Source of the DNA: Seiridium cupressi
Lineage: Eukaryota; Ascomycota; Sordariomycetes; Amphisphaeriales; Sporocadaceae
NCBI GenBank assembly: GCA_036674765.1
Contig: JARVKI010000011.1
Location: 186,001-250,000 of the forward strand
Length of the DNA stretch: 64,000 bases
Direction: 5' to 3'
Part shown: positions 34,301-45,400 of the stretch, in pieces
How positions within the stretch are numbered: the first letter of the stretch is position 1
Layout: the number at the start of each line of letters is the position of its first letter
The notes under the pieces: generated by a model
What the model saw: only the letters and a program-made list of their open reading frames with translations
The model's database searches: none
What the model was told of the DNA's origin: nothing
Program-made: the position numbers and the translations under genes

Positions 34301-34524
34301 AGCAAAAGCTGGAGAGTTTCAAGAAGGCATATGGCATCCCACCAAGCGAGACGCCGGGCATAGCTGGCGGTCCAGCCAATACTGCTATGGGCATGTTTGG
34401 ACGGCTGACGGGCGCCAGTGCGGAGGTCGGGGCTAAGAGCCCAGCATCCACACCCCCTGCTATACAGAGGAGTGCTTCGACAGCGTCAACGAATAATGGC
34501 GGGTTCTGGGGGTGGAGAAGGTAG
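31339..34524 (+). CDS. GYP5: TBC-domain Rab GTPase-activating protein, Gyp5-like
   Basis: The protein stimulates GTP hydrolysis on Rab-type GTPases (Ypt1/Sec4 for the yeast relative) in ER-Golgi and exocytic traffic. Exons 31339-31860, 31960-32585 and 32658-34524 give 1004 residues. The N-terminus is acidic (EEPKEEEEKEKVGEEENEED). The TBC domain spans about residues 275-500: RKGVPPPLRGVIWQSM, KDLGRSFPGVDMF with the arginine finger, and KIGYCQGLAFLVGPLL with the glutamine finger. A coiled coil (about residues 655-815) and a Ser/Pro-rich tail ending in WGWRR follow. This is the Gyp5/Gyl1 domain order. Intron 1 (99 nt) has no stop and is a multiple of three, so it could be retained and add 33 residues. 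It has a CTGACCTAAT branch point and I treat it as an intron. ATG 31375 is an alternative start. Confidence 0.9.
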
Positions 34525-35500
34525 ACACGGTTTGATGGGATAGCTTCTTTTCTCATCTTGATATTCTTTGCATGGCAGTGCGACCATTCCCTGTTTTCAA
34601 GAGTCCCTCGAGGGATATTATACCACATTAGGGAAGGCGTGTTAGATTTGATTTTGCTGGAGCAGCATGCGATACACAATGTCTGGGTTGAGGCGAAAGG
34701 ATACAGGAGGGAATTGAGGACGCATATCAAGAGGAGAATGCACGGCTCATTAGGCTTCGCATATGAAGTCGCTACTTGGCTTGAGAGACTTCTGAAGCCT
34801 ACTCGGACGAGGTGCCTGACCGCTGGTTGAATACGGGCTCATCCTGCGGCAGATTAGGTGACATAATTCCCTATCCGGCATCTCGTGTAGGGTCCTCACC
34901 GCAGGAGGAACTAGAAATATAATTGAAATGAAACAATATATCATTCAGATCGACCCGTGTTTTAATGCTAGTAAGGTGTATAATGTAAGCGGAAAAGCGT
35001 GACGAACTATACGATTCCTCGACTGCCAGGGCTAGACAATGAGTTGTCCCAACTGATAAATGGAATTGAGAAGAGGCAGACACCCCTTCCCGATCATCGT
35101 CTATCCGACCGACCTATCATGGATGCATATGTAGATCGATGAAAGTCGCACTACTTACCAGTTTGCATACGGTAGAACAGCTTTCGGTGACACTTACCTT
35201 GCTTGGTCCTGCGTAAATTGCAGGTGTCAGTCCAGCACGGTTTCCTGCTTGCGCAATGTCTTGACGATGGTGCTTTTATTTTCAGGGAAGAGCGTCTTGC
35301 AATTGGCTTGGGGAAGAATATACAATAAAAGCTCTAGGACTTGTTAATGACAATCTTGACGTTCTTAAATTCCATCTCTACTCGGCGTTGTTATTCATCC
35401 CGCGACAACTATTACCTCGACTGCTTTGCTGAACAGAATCAAGCATTAATGCTATTTATTACCCGCAAGACAGCCTTTTGAGGGTACTCACATATCTTCG
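34525..35500. other. Intergenic, no gene seen
   Basis: This is the 3' flank of the TBC gene and the downstream flank of the FAD-oxidoreductase relic. Short frames lack support. Confidence 0.5.
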
Positions 35501-36545
35501 TCAGGACCTCGTCCATGGACCAGGAGCCTGTAAAGTAAAGACTCCCTTCGGGTCGACCCTCTGCCGAACTTGTCTCAGCTCATTCACGCTCCCAACCCAA
35601 TTACTTGTGATGGGGGTTTGGTCCACACCCGCATAACTCAAATAATATATGTAGGGATCAAAAGCGTTTAGCTGTCGCGACTCTTCGGTGATAGGATCAA
35701 CAACAGCTGTGGCAGTATCCGTCACCAAAGAATCATCTGTTGCATCCCAACACGTTGTTGTCAACACTGCTACCACCAACGACTCTTTGCCATCTACCAA
35801 GCCCAGTGTGTTGGACCTGGCTGCTCGGGCACATGTAGCTGGCGGTAGAGGCTAGAGCACGAGACCCCAGAGCATATCTGGTGTTGGAGCAAGATCCTCA
35901 ATGCTGGCATTCCAGCGATTGAACGCCGCCTTGAGCATGGCTTCTGTGGAAACAAGCATGGAGACACGGCTCAGGATTCTGGTGGCTGTCAACGAAATCC
36001 CCGCCTCGAATGAAGTAGGCTTAGAACGACCTACCGCCCCTTGGGAGGTTGCTGACTCGCCGTAGCATTGGAAAGTTCAGTCATATCAGCAAGCCGTGGA
36101 GTATCTGGAAGCCTTGCAAGTTTAATAGGCGTCTATAAACAGACGGGGGTATCCACCGCCTTTAGTACACTCCAATTGGTTAGCCATCAGAGTCATGCCT
36201 TGCGCTTGCGTATAAGCAAAAGTCGTCCAGAAGGCGGCATATCCGTCGTAATCGCCACGCGAATTAAGCTTGACGAATCCGCGGATGACGCTATCGACAT
36301 GAGATATTTCATCATAGGCTGTAGCCGCCCCGATAAGCCCTTGTCTGACAACAGCCAACTCAATACGAGTTACAACGCCAAAGTTGCTATTCCCGCCTTT
36401 GAGAGCCTTGAACAAGTCTGGTTCAGTAGCATCATTGGCGTTGGAAATTGACCCGTCGGCCAACACAATCTCAAAATCGGCCAGCCATAGCGTAGCGAGA
36501 AATAGGAAACGCCGCCAACGCCTATGGCACAAGATTAGCCTTTTG
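35501..36545 (-). pseudogene. Berberine-bridge-type FAD-linked oxidoreductase, dead copy
   Basis: Minus-strand fragments in several frames rebuild the middle and C-terminal parts of a BBE-like oxidoreductase. GVGGVSYFSLRYGWP is followed by a frameshift near 36480. Then come ADFEIVLADGSISNAND and LFKALKGGNSNFGVVTRIEL, another shift, and LADMTELSNATASQQPPKGR ending in a stop (36031-36033). A third frame gives AMLKAAFNRWNASIEDLAPT and DMLWGLVL, then a TAG at 35852-35854 where the family has QPLPP. The C-terminus follows with FDPYIYYLSYAGVDQ and DPKGVFTLQAP. The N-terminal FAD-binding part with its flavin-linking residues is not found upstream; a possible splice acceptor precedes GVGG at about 36524. 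At least two frameshifts and two stops make it nonfunctional. Such enzymes are usually secreted or serve secondary metabolism. Confidence 0.85.
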
Positions 36546-38638
36546 AGTGCTCTGTCGTCAATGCAACGATGATTTAGAGAAAGTAGTAGATCATCATGGT
36601 GTTTTTCTCATCTATCTCGGTGTGGTAAAGATAAGTCTCAACATAACCACACTGGCCGTATAGGAAAGACCGTTTCAGAAGACCATTCAAGGACTATCCT
36701 ATAGAGGAAAAGGTGCAGACAAATAAGAAACTTGCGCTACTCACACAGATGCTACCGGAACTTTATCCGACCCTCGAGGACGATTACAAAATGGTTGGCG
36801 GAACGTCTATGTCGGATTGAATAGCTACAGCATTAGGGAGGGAAGTGTCCTCAAAGTTCTTGATTGTGAGAAACGCAGGCCAGGTACCTGCCTTATAAAA
36901 ACCAACCTAGCGCCTACATCTGTGATTCAGGCTAGAAGGTATTCAGCAAGATGAAATTGAGGGAGGAAGATATACTTGCTCACTTGTTGGTCATATCAGC
37001 TCAGCATGGAAAAGTAGAGTTCGGGTGGGCGAGGCCATGTGTCCCATCGGCGGCAATGATGACAAAGAATCCTGGCCTATCTGGAAGGTTAAAACACAGA
37101 ATCAAATAACAATTGGAAATACTCGATCACAAGGACGCAGAAAGGAACGAGGATCCTTCAATCTTGTAAGGGCAGAAAGGAAACACCCGGTTAGTGCTAT
37201 TTGAATCGAGTAAGCTTCCGGGAAAGTGCTTTGCTTTACAAATAACCATACTATCTCATAACCTACCTCGTATACCAAATCACTACGGCATAAAGTTTTG
37301 GTCTTCGATGGGGTTGGTGGTTTGATACGAATAATGAATAAGCTATGAACTGCTCATGTGTTTGAATATCCACATAAAGCCTGCGCCTGCCGAGGGAGGG
37401 GGTTATGATTTGGTGGCTATCACCAGATCCTTGATGTCTTCTGTCTTCTGTATATGCGAGAGAAACCCCGCGGAAGACAAGGTTATAGTATTCCGAGGGC
37501 GGTACGGCTAGTAGGTATGAAATACGCAGAAATAACTGCCATCCAACTGTAGTCCGAGCAAAGGTGTTGTTGCATGTTGTGGGTACATACTCACACATAG
37601 GGGAGGACGGTGGTTATGAAAAAAACAGGACGAGGATTACTATGGGTAATAACATACTCGGCATGAACTCATCGTTTTCTACTCATCCGCCATCTATGGT
37701 GGCTTCTTGTATAATTGTGCGTTCCTCCTTGGACTCGTTTGAAACTTAGTTTGGACAGCCAGTCGTAAACCAACTTTTCCTTTGATTAGTTACCATCTGG
37801 GTTTTACTTTGCACCTGCTCACGCCACAAGATTGACGAGCGCCACATCAGGACAACTGGGTACTCACTACTTCCATCTCCACGTTTTATTATCACAACCG
37901 CATCCAAGACCAGCATAACTGTATCAAATTGCAATTCGACTGGTTCTTTCTACGATTTTTGCTATCGTCTTCTAGACCTAAGTACGACCCTGGTGTGAAC
38001 TCTTTCCAAACGTTACTACTGCTAGTTACAAATGGATATGAGCGAATTCTTTCAACGTGTTACTACACATTGATGGAAACATGCCCGAAAAAAGGGTGGC
38101 GTCAATGTTTAGATCATGTGCAAAGAAAGTCTAACGGAGGCGTCTAGACTGAGTCTTCAATTTCATTTACTGTCAGATAAGTTGGTTACATGAACCTTGC
38201 ATCAGCAGTGTGGTGCACACACCACGTAAGCTTGGTTCTTTGGGTGCATTGCTTATCGACATTTTAGAATGGCTACAAGAATGGCTACAAGGGCACCTCA
38301 CGTCGAAAGGGGATAGAAAAATGGGAATATTCTCGGACTAGAACTGCTTATTCCATACTAAGAACAAGTTCGCAATCTTCTTCGCCTGGTCTTACATCCT
38401 CCACAAGTGCCAGACTGCTCTCATTCAACTGCAACGCCGAAGGAAACCCTGCTGTTTACTCCCAATTCATCCATTAGAAGCACTCAGTGTCGTTATCTCT
38501 TATGCCATGAGTCGTAACAAATGTCGTACCGTTGAGGGGGGTCCTGGGCATGCGTGGGTCATCCAGGAAATTGTTGTGTACAAGGGAGGTTTTTTTTGTC
38601 GGAGATGAAATGTGATTCGTCGGTCATGTTCAACCCGA
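36546..38638. other. Intergenic, no gene seen
   Basis: The first few hundred bases should have held the N-terminal half of the dead oxidoreductase, but no recognisable FAD-binding motif remains. The remainder is A+T-richer with scattered short frames, none supported. It ends in the 3' flank of the reticulon gene. Confidence 0.5.
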
Positions 38639-39870
38639 TTACAGGATGAGCGGCTCCTCTGGCTTGCTCTCGAACTGCTCCTCGCCAACAGGCTCCTGCT
38701 TGACAAAGTCGCCCTGAGGGGCAACGGGGAAGTCGCGGGGGGCAGCAGGGAAGTCAGCCTCCTTGGGCTGCGTGGAGAAGCTGGGCTCCTCGGAGTGCGA
38801 GACCAAGCTAGACTCCTTAGGCTGCTTGGTCACGGCCTCAGGGGAAGAGCTGCGGCCACGGAGCAGGTCCTGAGCCTTGGAGGTGTAGTCACCCATGTAC
38901 TGCTTGGTGATCTCGGTAGCCTGGGAAGTGTGCTTACTCGCGACGGTGCGCAGCTGCTCGGTCTGGTGGTTGACGACGTTGGAAGCGTTTCTCAGGTGGT
39001 GGTCGATAAGCTCCTGGTTAGAGGTATATATGAGGGGCGCAAAGAAAGTCACAGTAGCTGCGATCAGAGCAAGACCCCAGTAAGGGACGATCTTAACCAG
39101 GTAGTAGGACATGAAAGCAGCAACGGCAACCTATTTCCATGATTAGCTTTATACAATTTGTCAGGCAAGGGTAATACACGTACGGCGGCAGAAGCCCAGA
39201 CGTTCTCGGCGAAAAAGATGCGTTGAGCCTCAATGACAAAGAAGTTGACGAGCTCGTGCACATCGCCAATCAGGGCATCCAGAGTGTCGCGGGGAATGGT
39301 GTAGTACTTGCGAGGGCGCAGCTGGGTGGCCAGACCGTTGCTGAGAATGGTCTTTCCGGCAATCTCAGCAAGAACAGTAACGCCCAGTGCCATCCAGGTC
39401 AGCTTGAAGCCATATCGGAGTACATCGAGATATCTAATGGCGAAGATGACCGACACAACAGTGGCGTAAGCAATGCCAGAGGCACGGGGGTTGTTCCATG
39501 ACAGCAGCTCCGAGAAGAAGCTGTGGTAGTGTGTCAAGGGCTGGCCGGTGGCGGCGGGCTGGGAAGGAGTCTGCCGGGCAGCAGCGAGGTTCGAGAACTC
39601 GTTGGTGGTCTTTGCGTGCTGGTCCTTGACATTTTGTGCGACGGGGCCTGATAAGGAATCTTGTTAGGCTGCGTCATGCAAAAAAAAAAAAAAAAAAGTG
39701 GCAGACAGGATTGCTTACCGCTGGAGAGCTGGTCGTAAGCAGCCTGGGCATCTGTGGTGTGGGCAGTCAGTATCACGGCGTCGTCGGAGCGGTCGGAGGG
39801 GGGTCTGAAACATACTGCCTTTCAGGGTGTCGACGGAGCTGCCATTGGCAGCAGGAGCAGTGTCGGCCAT
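38639..39870 (-). CDS. RTN1: Reticulon-domain ER membrane-shaping protein
   Basis: The protein is an ER-tubule-shaping membrane protein of 347 residues. Exons run 39816-39870, 39719-39751, 39184-39647 and 38639-39130. The reticulon homology domain (about residues 65-240) begins at LTHYHSFFSELLSWNNPRAS. It has a first hydrophobic hairpin (SGIAYATVVSVIFAIRYLDV), the segment VHELVNFFVIEAQRIFFAEN, and a second hairpin (FMSYYLVKIVPYWGLALIAA). YTSNQELIDHHLRNASNVVN follows, a typical reticulon end. The C-terminal tail is hydrophilic and Glu/Pro-rich. The 33-nt second exon and the N-terminus MADTAPAANGSSVDTLKG are supported by frame closure. Intron 2 contains an A18 run (T18 in the transcript) between donor and branch point, which could affect splicing or base calling. 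Confidence 0.9.
39680..39697. repeat. Homopolymer A18 inside reticulon intron 2
   Basis: This is a run of 18 A on the plus strand, or T18 in the pre-mRNA, within the 71-nt intron 39648-39718. It forms an extreme polypyrimidine tract. Confidence 0.85.
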
Positions 39871-42470
39871 TTCGAGGGTGAGGAATAGCTGTTGATTGCG
39901 GTGGTGGTTAAGTGGCGAAGGAGGTGTGGTCTGCGAGGCTTCGTTGATGGAAGAACAAGAGAATGGATTGTCTGGAAGGCAGTGGTAAGTTGCTGTTGCA
40001 AGATTGCAGGAGAGTTGGTCCTGAGATTTTGAAGTGGAAAGGAGAATGAGAAAGAATGACGCTGTGCCCTGTCACCATAGCGAAATTGGCTAGCTCGGAT
40101 GGGAACCTTGTGACGACACAGCAACACAATGAGGCAGATATGAGGGAGCACTAAGGGGAAACTTGGCCCGTGCCTGCTATCCGCGAGGCCTGGAGACGCC
40201 TAGGGACCGCCTACAGCTCGCTAGGCAGTGAGTTCCCGGGCTGCATTTAGCTCCGAGCCTGGTGCTTGTGCCTGCTTTTGCCAGTGGTGACCTTACTTTT
40301 TCTTTGTTGTGTTTCTGCACCTGCCTCAGGGCCTGGGGCTGCGGGCGGGTCACAGCAAACTCAATCAGCTGGAAATTCGCTCGTTATGTTTTCCTCGTCC
40401 ACGGAACGAGAAACGCGGCGGCAGCAAAACAGTAAACAGCTGAGGTGGCTTCTTCAAGGTTCACGTCCAGGCAGCTCCAACCTTGTCGAGCCTGGTAGTG
40501 TAGATTGGGGGACACCCCGTCTGCTTCAGCTTCTGCTTCTGCTTCTGCCCATGTCCGGGTTGCAAGCGGACTCCGAGAGAGCGGCTCCTCTCTAAAACCA
40601 GCCGCGATCCTCTCCGAGGCCTGACCATCAGCCTTGTCAAGAATTTCCCATTCGCACCAAACAACGGCAACATGATCAGGTGCTTGCACCATGTCGTCCC
40701 TGGACAGACGTGGTCATTATGGCCAGCGTCCCAGCGCTGTATGATGGTCCCCCCACTTCTAGCGCGTGCGCATCATCCAACTGAAGCTTGCACCACCACG
40801 CTAGACTAGCTGCCCAGAAGCCGGTTCCTGTTCACTAAGCGCCTCGAGCTCCTATTGTAGAAACAGCCATGAAACGGCCAGCTGCTGTATCTATTACTCC
40901 CTCTGCCTGCCCTGTTTTCTTGCTTGCTGAAACTTGACACTCGTGCATTCATTCCGGGGTTGGCACCTATCAGAGATGACCCAGCGGCCGGCCAGACAGG
41001 CAAAGCTGAGAGCTATCGGCTCATGGCGTCACCGTCATGCATGTGATTCTCCGCAAGAAAATCGAGAGCACACGACACCTCATCTGTGCCGCCTCTGATT
41101 GGCCCTCGGGATTATAGTGGTCTCGCCAATGCCCACCCAGAGTGCAGAGCTAGTTCGATGGAGAATGAATGGAATCCAGATCTGGCCTTGCGCGACAGCT
41201 TCCCGCGCATGACGCAACAATCCGAGAACTGGCCCATTTTCCTTGACCTGCCTCGACCAACCACTCAGCGCCTCGTTGTCATACTGTACGCCACAGCCCA
41301 GTTGTGCCCATCAATCAGACTGACATGCGCCTTCACTGATAATCTTATACCATTCGACTTCTATTCTTGGAATATGCAAGGAGCACCTGGCCATGACCTT
41401 TCAAATTTACCTAACTGCTCGACATATATAGTTAGATGATATTGATGCAGTTCGCACAAGCCGATTTTTTTATTATGACTATGACTGTCTCCATATATGA
41501 ATGATGGCTTGCCTATCGACGACTGCCTACAGTTTCGAGCCACTCTGCGCCCATATTAAATCCCGGCATGCTCCTTTTTGCCCACGGTTTCCGGGCATGA
41601 GAAGTCGAAGAACATATGGCTCACTTATCAGGATGAAACTGCTGTCCTGATCGTTCCCAACTCTGCTCAAAACGAATGCTACGTGGCCCGCACCAGCTTA
41701 GAGGCTAGCCAGGGGAATAGCCAAGGGTATTGGAACAGAGGGAGGGAGTATATTTAGTGAGCATGGTACCAAATATCTATAGGTGACTATTATTATGATA
41801 TGCCTATGTCATGTCCTGACTGGAAATGATCATGATAGTCTTGGAGGCGGGAAGCGAAACAGTACAGGTGCTGGACTTCCTGTAGCCGTGCTAGTAAATT
41901 CAATTCGACGAGCTCCAAGTTCATCAAGTAGATTTATAGTGACCGGAAGCGCTCCCAGTGCACAGTCAAGCCCCCGAGAGTCAATAGGAGTGAGTTTTTA
42001 TCCGTATGCGAAGGCGCTATCGTGAATCTTGTGGGAAGCATACCACGTATTTGTACGACCCCCAAATTATCTACGCTTACACAGGCGACGAGACCACTCA
42101 ACTCAGCATCAAGAATATAGCTTAGAAACATCCACTCTCAAAACATTGCCTCTCAGCCATCTCACTATAATACATTCCGCTGTCGGCAAAAGGGCACTCC
42201 ATCTCCCAAAAGTGCCCCATCAGTTCTCAAATAGGATGTCTGATAAATGAGCATAGCAAGGAAATGCACAACCGGAGCCAGGGCGGTATACGGAAAAGCA
42301 AATCACCACCCACTACTAGCACTAGTCATCATCATCGTCATGATGTTCCAGAGCAACACGCGTGTGCCAATACAAGTGCAAGAAAAGTCATTAACCCCTG
42401 ATCAGATGATGCCACTCGGGCTCAGTTTCCTTCGGCGCCATACACTCCCCACCGTGAGAAAACACTCTGT
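39871..42470. other. Intergenic between reticulon and TOP2
   Basis: At 2.6 kb it holds the reticulon promoter and leader (pyrimidine-rich just upstream of 39870) and the 3' flank of TOP2. A short GCTTCT-type microsatellite lies at 40521-40547. Frames at 40266-40595 (+) and 40384-40692 (-) overlap each other and show no motif, so no gene is called. Confidence 0.5.
40521..40547. repeat. Short (GCTTCT)n microsatellite
   Basis: About four imperfect hexamer units (CTGCTT, CAGCTT, CTGCTT, CTGCTT) lie in intergenic DNA. Confidence 0.6.
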
Positions 42471-45400
42471 TTAATCCGATTCGTCCATGGCAAAGTCATC
42501 GCTCTCATCCTCCTGCGCTCCTTTATCGTCGTCGTCATCATCGAGCTGCATGACGTCGTCTTCCTCCTCATCCTCATCATCGTCAATGACATAGACGGGC
42601 TTCTTCTTGATAGTAGCAGCACGGCCGGGCCTACCGCGACCGGCAGGCCGAGGTGGCGGGGAATCTGGCTCAACCACGTCTTCATCCTCATCGTCGTCGT
42701 CCATATCGAAGGCATCCTTCTTCGGTTTCAACTTTTCCGCATCCTTTTTCTTTGCGTAGAGCTTGGCTGCAGGCGAGAGTTGGACAGGCTTCGTCAGAGC
42801 TGCCGCCTTCTTCTTCGGTGCAGGAGCATCTTCCTTGCCCTTGCTTTTAGCACCAGCGGGACGACCGCGAGGCTTCTTCACGGCGGGCTTAGCTTCGTCA
42901 GATGGAGACGTGGACGGCTTCGGCCTTGATGTCACACTAGCCTTCACAGCAGGCTTCGAGACCGGCAGATCATCGTCGCTAAGGAAGTCGTCCACCTCGT
43001 TGCGGGTGAAGGGTGACTTGTGCGGGCTCGGCTTTGCAAGCATCTCGTAGTTGGTATCATCGTGGGAGTCGAAATCAGTCGTCTTGGTGGGCTTGGACTT
43101 GACCTTCAAGGCTGCAGAGTTGCCTTGACTGCTATCAGGCCTGGACATGGCAAACAGACTAAGCCGCCCTGTCTTGTTGTCACCCGAGTCACCAGATGTA
43201 CCAGGGATGCCCTTGACAAGCGCGCCAACGTCGCCGAGCATCTTGTCGTCGTCGTCATCGGAGCTCTTGAAATCATCATCATCGTCAATGATCAAAGTCT
43301 TGGCCTTGGCTGCTGCAGCACGTTTACCGCGAGCGGCAGACGGTGCTACAACTTCTTCGAGTTCGGAATCCTCAGCGGCAGCTGCGGGCTCTGAGGCGGC
43401 AGCTTTCTTGGAAGGCTTGCTCTTGAGTGCAGCATAGCCATCGTCGGAAAAGACGTCCGATTCATCTTCCGCGCCATCGAGACTCTTCTTTCGACCAAAC
43501 GTCTCCTCAAATCGTTTGTGAGTCTTTGGCGGAGGTACAATCTTGGTTTTGACCACTGCGGGTTTGGCGGCAGGCTTAGACCTGGCAACCGGTGCATAAT
43601 CGTCGTCAGCCTTTGCCTTGCGCCCTCGGCCGGCACCAATCTTCTTGGATACGCGACGGCCCATGCGGCGAATGGAGGTAGTGATCTCAGCGTCGAGTCG
43701 TAATTGGTTCTCCCACTCAATCTCAAACTCGTCAAGATCAGTACACCAAAGATCTTTCTCGCTCTTGGCCTCGAGCTCATCATACTCGGCCTTCTTCTTG
43801 ATGAGCTGCTCCTTGAGTCTGTCCAGGCGCTCTTGGGTAAAGGACCAGATTGGCATCTGCTTCTGGTTAGCTTGGCATCATGAGTGGCAAGACTCGAAGG
43901 ATACTCACAGAGAGGAGGTAATCGAAATCACGACTGCCACTGTCACTTTCGGTCTCAATTTCATCTTCGCCTTCAGCGTCAACCTCATCCTCGTCTGCCT
44001 TCGTCTTCTTGGTGTTGGAATTTTTCGGGAAGGGTTCATATTTGCGGGCACGCAGTTCGTCGACAACCACTTGCTTCTTCTTGCGGTTGACCACGAGCTT
44101 GTTGTCCATGATCTCCTTGATGAACCTAGCTTGGTTAGACAGCTTTCGATGATCCGCATCCAAAACGTTGAGCCAGTGTGCCTGAGAAACGTTAGCGTGG
44201 TCCCCATCAGGATGTACTGATCAGTCAACTTACTTTGCGTTCCTTATACAGCCCGAGACGGAAGTGATAGTACTCTTCCATGATATCCTCAATTTTTTCG
44301 TACTTGCGGATCATGCCACGCGTATCAAAGGCCACCAAATTCGAAGTAGGTATTTGCTTGAGAAGCTTGAATTTCTCAAGCAAAGCGTCCGGCTCTTGGA
44401 TGGATGCCATGTGTTTTTCATCAACCTGGATCTCAAAGTGTACATTTTTGTGGTCGTTGAACTCCTTGTAGTCCTTGATCCAAGAGGGAGTCTTTTCGGC
44501 CTTAATGACGTCTTCCAGCTTGGCCTTGAAGTCATCCGTCCACATACGGACTGGCAATTCCGTGACTATGACTTCGTTCTTGCGCTTGTCATCTATGTAA
44601 GCGATACCGTCAAATCCATATCTGTTGGGGCCTGCCTCTTTTGGCGTACCCTTCCAGCCTCTGAACCAGGGCATCATGGGCGCAAATGGCGTCTCGTCAT
44701 CACCATCAAGTCGACCCATGCGACGCTTGATGTTCTTGACAATGTCCATTGGATGATGATTGGGGATGTTAGTACTCCAGCCTGTACCTATGCCCTCACC
44801 ACCGTTGACAAGAACCATGGGAATAATAGGTGCGTAGACTTTGGGCTCAATCTTCTTGCCATCCTCAACCAGGTCCTCCAAAATGGGTTCATCTAGAGGG
44901 GAAAAGATCTTTCGAGCAAAGGGAGATAGTCTCGTGTGGATATAACGAGCGCTGGCAGCATCAGAACCACCGGCGAGTCGGGAACCGAAATTACCACTGG
45001 GTTCAAGGATGTTCACATTGTTGGATCCAACAAAGTTCTGAGCCAAGCCGACGATTGTCTGCTGCAAGGACACTTCACCGTGATGATAGGCCGTTTGTTC
45101 AGAGACATAACCAGCCAATTCGACGACCTTCTTGTCCTTGATCAGATTTCGCTTCAGACAAGCGAACAAGACCTTTCGTTGACCGGGTTTTAAACCATCG
45201 ACCATGGAAGGGATGGATCTCATGTTATCCGCCATACTGAAGAGAATCAATTCCTTGTTGACAAAGTCGTCATATGTGATACGTCGAGATGAATGGTCCA
45301 GGAAGGTGCCTGGTACGAAATTGCCAAGCCATTCCTTTCGAGCATCTGCCTTCTTCTTGGAGAAGGCAAGCTCGAATAGTTCTGCCTCGGTGGACTGCAT

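Noticed and set aside
33085..34730. Antisense frames of 186-288 codons under the TBC gene
   Set aside because: They are Ser/Leu-rich mirror images of the coiled-coil coding strand with no independent features.
40266..40595. Plus-strand frame beginning with a hydrophobic stretch that mimics a signal peptide
   Set aside because: It begins at TTG rather than ATG, the Leu run comes from a GCTTCT microsatellite, and an antisense frame overlaps it.
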